Below the pieces are notes generated by a model, which was not told where the DNA came from, did not search any database, and was given only the letters and a program-made list of their open reading frames with translations. Positions 61,436-64,000 of a stretch of DNA of 64,000 bases are shown here, piece by piece (position 1 is the stretch's first letter; each line of letters begins with the position of its first letter). Both the position numbers and the translations under genes were made by a program. Origin of the DNA: Phocoenobacter atlanticus. GTDB lineage: Bacteria; Pseudomonadota; Gammaproteobacteria; Enterobacterales; Pasteurellaceae. Location: the NCBI RefSeq assembly GCF_030764225.1, contig NZ_JASAXH010000013.1, one strand, 5' to 3'.

Positions 61436-63271
61436 TTACTCAACCGTTACTGCTTTTGCTAAATTACGAGGTTGATCAACATCAGTGCCTTTAATTAAGG
61501 CGATGTGATAAGACAATAATTGTAATGGCACGGTGTAGAAAATCGGTGCCGTAACCTGATCGACTTTTGGCATTACTAACGTTTTGAAATTATCTGAATC
61601 CGTAAAACCAGCATCTTTATCCGCAAAGATATAAAGCTGTCCGCCTCTGGCACTCACTTCTTCAATATTTGATTTTACTTTTTCTAATAAATCATTTTCA
61701 GGAGCAATTACCACCACTGGCATATCGCTATCAATCAAGGCTAATGGACCGTGTTTTAATTCACCTGCGGCGTAAGCTTCTGCGTGAATATAAGAAATCT
61801 CTTTTAATTTCAATGCTGATTCCATTGCGATAGGATAAAACTCACCACGTCCTAAGAATAGAGTATGGTGTTTTTCGGCGAAATCTTGTGATAATTTTTC
61901 AATTTCTTTGTCAAACACTAACGCACTTTCAATTTGTGCGGGTAAGCGTTGTAAAGATTGCACGATTTGCTTCTCTTCTTGTTCGCTCAATGTCCCTTTT
62001 AAACGCCCAATTGCAGTATTTAAAAGTAATAAACAAGTTAATTGAGTGGTAAAAGCTTTGGTTGACGCAACACCAATTTCTACGCCCGCTTTTGTCATAA
62101 AGGCAAAGTCAGATTCACGCACTAATGATGAACTTGCCACGTTACAAATCACCATTGATGACATAAACCCTGATTCTTGTGCTAAACGTAATGCTGCCAA
62201 CGTATCTGCGGTTTCCCCCGATTGTGAAAGGGTAATCAATAAGCTATTTGGACGAGTCACAAATTTACGATAGCGGAATTCAGAGGCAATTTCCACATCA
62301 CAACTTACGCCAGCAATAGACTCAAACCAGTAGCGAGCCACCATTCCAGCGTTATAAGATGTACCACACGCTACAATTTGGATATGCTCAACTTTTGCTA
62401 AGATTTTATCGACATCTTTACCCATAGCGTCAACATTCACTTTACCGTTGGTAATACGACCTTCAAGAGTATTGATAATCGCAACTGGTTGTTCAAAAAT
62501 TTCTTTTTGCATATAGTGGCGATACTGCCCTTTATCTGCCGCATCATTTTCAAAATGCGATTCGTGAATTTCACGTTGCACAGGCTTATCTTCACGATCA
62601 AAAATATCGACTGTTTTGCGTGTAATCTCCGCAACATCGCCTTCTTCTAAGTAAATAAAACGGTGGGTTACGCTTAATAACGCCAAAGGATCTGAACCGA
62701 TAAAGTTCTCGCCTACACCTAACCCAATCACTAATGGACTGCCTGAACGAGCCACGATTAAATGTTCTGGTTCATCTTGATTCATCACCACAGTACCATA
62801 AGCACCACGCAACTGTTTTACGGTTTTCTTCACTGCTTCTAGTAACGTTTCAGATGTGCGTAATTCCCATTCTACTAAGTGAGCGATAACTTCGGTATCC
62901 GTTTGTGATAAAAATTCATAGCCCTTTGCTTTTAATTCTTCACGTAATTCTTCGTAGTTTTCAATAATACCATTGTGAACTACCGCAATTTTACCACTGA
63001 CGTGAGGGTGTGCATTGATTTCACTTGGTTCGCCGTGTGTTGCCCAACGTGTGTGAGCAATGCCTGTTCCACCAATTACATTACTTTCCGCCACTGCATT
63101 TTCTAATTCTTTTACTTTACCGACTCGGCGAACGACTTGCATCTCTTTGGTTGTCGCATTTAGCACAGCAACGCCCGCTGAATCATAACCACGATATTCT
63201 AAACGATGTAACCCATCAACCAAAATGTCTGCCACATCACGCTGTGCTACTGCACCTACTATTCCACACAT
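61436..63271 (-). CDS. glmS: Glutamine-fructose-6-phosphate aminotransferase GlmS
   Basis: Makes glucosamine-6-phosphate, the first step to UDP-GlcNAc. Cys2 (MCGIVGAVAQRDV) is the glutaminase nucleophile; the N-terminal domain spans about 1-240, followed by two SIS isomerase domains (GTSYNAGMVARYWFE; GRGEFYPIAMESALKLKE). The C-terminus ends PRNLAKAVTVE, as the family requires. At 611 residues it is complete. It lies 36 bp downstream of a DeoR-family regulator gene on the same strand. Confidence 0.98.
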   Translation of the reverse strand: MCGIVGAVAQRDVADILVDGLHRLEYRGYDSAGVAVLNATTKEMQVVRRVGKVKELENAVAESNVIGGTGIAHTRWATHGEPSEINAHPHVSGKIAVVHNGIIENYEELREELKAKGYEFLSQTDTEVIAHLVEWELRTSETLLEAVKKTVKQLRGAYGTVVMNQDEPEHLIVARSGSPLVIGLGVGENFIGSDPLALLSVTHRFIYLEEGDVAEITRKTVDIFDREDKPVQREIHESHFENDAADKGQYRHYMQKEIFEQPVAIINTLEGRITNGKVNVDAMGKDVDKILAKVEHIQIVACGTSYNAGMVARYWFESIAGVSCDVEIASEFRYRKFVTRPNSLLITLSQSGETADTLAALRLAQESGFMSSMVICNVASSSLVRESDFAFMTKAGVEIGVASTKAFTTQLTCLLLLNTAIGRLKGTLSEQEEKQIVQSLQRLPAQIESALVFDKEIEKLSQDFAEKHHTLFLGRGEFYPIAMESALKLKEISYIHAEAYAAGELKHGPLALIDSDMPVVVIAPENDLLEKVKSNIEEVSARGGQLYIFADKDAGFTDSDNFKTLVMPKVDQVTAPIFYTVPLQLLSYHIALIKGTDVDQPRNLAKAVTVE

Positions 63272-63307
63272 AGTTTTATTTTCCTTTTATGTATAAATTT
63301 AAAATCA

Positions 63308-64000
63308 CTAAATTTGAGCAATTAGAACGTCAATACCTTTTTGTTCCAACGCTTTCTTCATTTCTAAATCAATTTGATTATCGGTAATCACACGATCAAT
63401 TTGATCCCAATCTAATTCCACATTAGGCATTTTTCTTGCCATTTTGTGAGATTCAATCATCACATTCACTTCACGAGATACTTCCGCCATAACCTGACTT
63501 AATCCAACCAACTCATTAAAAGTCGTTGTACCCCGTGCTAAATCTAATCCATCAGCACCAATAAATAACTGGTCAAAATCATAGGATCGCAATGCGGTTT
63601 CCGCCACTTTTCCTTGAAAAGATTCCGAACGAGAATCCCACGTTCCCCCTGTCATCAATACCGTTGGCTCAATTTCCAAAGCGGTTAATTCTGAAGCAAG
63701 TGCAAGAGAATTTGTCATCACAACTAGCCCTGCTTGATTCAAATAAGGAATCAATGCCCCAGTCGTACTACCACTATCAATAATGATACGATTATGCTCA
63801 CGAATACAATTTACCGCCAATTTTGCAATCGCTTTCTTTTGTTTCGAAATATCTTCAATATGTTGCTCATCAATAAATTCAGACGGCATTTTAATTGCCC
63901 CACCATAACGGCGTAACAATAGCCCACTCTCTTCAAGTATTGTTAAGTCCTTGCGAATTGTTACTTCTGAGGTTTCAAACTGTTCTGATAACTGTTCCAC
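63308..64000 (-). CDS. DeoR/GlpR-family transcriptional regulator (partial)
   Basis: The 5' end lies beyond the window; the 230 residues seen cover the end of the HTH (SEVTIRKDLTILEESGLLLRR-type, residues 10-30) and the sugar-phosphate-binding DeoR C-terminal domain, with IIIDSGSTTGALIPYL near 72 and DQLFIGADGLDLARG near 141. It is probably co-transcribed with glmS and may control amino-sugar synthesis, as GlmR/NagR-type DeoR proteins do next to glmS in other bacteria. That role is inferred from position. Confidence 0.85.
   Translation of the reverse strand: MEQLSEQFETSEVTIRKDLTILEESGLLLRRYGGAIKMPSEFIDEQHIEDISKQKKAIAKLAVNCIREHNRIIIDSGSTTGALIPYLNQAGLVVMTNSLALASELTALEIEPTVLMTGGTWDSRSESFQGKVAETALRSYDFDQLFIGADGLDLARGTTTFNELVGLSQVMAEVSREVNVMIESHKMARKMPNVELDWDQIDRVITDNQIDLEMKKALEQKGIDVLIAQI

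Overview
The window is a 64 kb stretch of a low-GC gammaproteobacterial chromosome of the family Pasteurellaceae. The evidence is the gene content and protein sequences, plus about thirty exact copies of the core AAGCGGT (or its complement ACCGCTT), most inside a 30-bp unit ending in an AT-rich TTTGCAA block. This is the Actinobacillus pleuropneumoniae/Mannheimia type of DNA uptake signal rather than the Haemophilus influenzae type. Species cannot be fixed from the window.

Layout. 1-540: the 5' end of a leftward rrn operon with its promoter, boxB-like hairpin and boxA. 0.5-9.7 kb: mutM, an AAA/DUF4143 ATPase, an orphan potD, a sulfur-stress module (AhpD-like gene divergent from ygaV-ygaP), nhaA, a D-2-hydroxyacid dehydrogenase, upp and rplM-rpsI. 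9.7-24 kb: ppc, yicC, ygfZ, mnmC, an unlisted 26-residue membrane peptide gene, purR, a DedA gene, rnhA, cvpA, ubiX, relA, rnm and rph. 24-34.5 kb: the distal half of the division and cell-wall (dcw) cluster on the minus strand (murD-ftsW-murG-murC-ddlB-ftsQ-ftsA-ftsZ-lpxC), cut off from its usual proximal half. 34.6-41.4 kb: holB, an 11-residue-repeat lipoprotein, ftsY, CRP-controlled ptsG, rsmD and glmU. 41.5-46.3 kb: an accessory island. 46.4-54 kb: erpA, dcuB, tmk, mltG, three tandem tRNA-Lys genes, yggT, an ISAs1-family remnant, tmRNA, rpoH and a SIMPL protein. 54-64 kb: a yejF-like ABC ATPase, a POT peptide transporter, a TRIC channel gene, metJ with met boxes, another ISAs1 fragment, zipA, cysZ, grxD, glmS and the 3' part of a DeoR-family regulator.

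Most of the window is housekeeping. Several genes act in one process: FtsZ, FtsA, FtsQ, FtsW and ZipA in division; MurC, MurD, MurG, DdlB, GlmU, GlmS and MltG in cell-wall synthesis; LpxC in lipid A; PtsG feeding sugar toward GlmS and GlmU; MnmC and tRNA-Lys(UUU), whose wobble base MnmC modifies.

The most unusual part is the 41.5-46.3 kb island. It holds two small membrane proteins in tandem, an ADP-ribosylglycohydrolase, a soluble FtsK-type DNA motor that keeps the DNA-reading gamma domain but has no membrane domain, a DUF1643 protein preceded by a pentanucleotide repeat tract, a PP2C phosphatase and a broken WYL-type regulator. Whether these form one system is not proven by the sequence. 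Other notable points are a terminator hairpin that contains the erpA ribosome binding site, three copies of a 14-bp operator-like motif before the AAA/DUF4143 gene, and two uptake signals fused head to head as the likely rpoH terminator.
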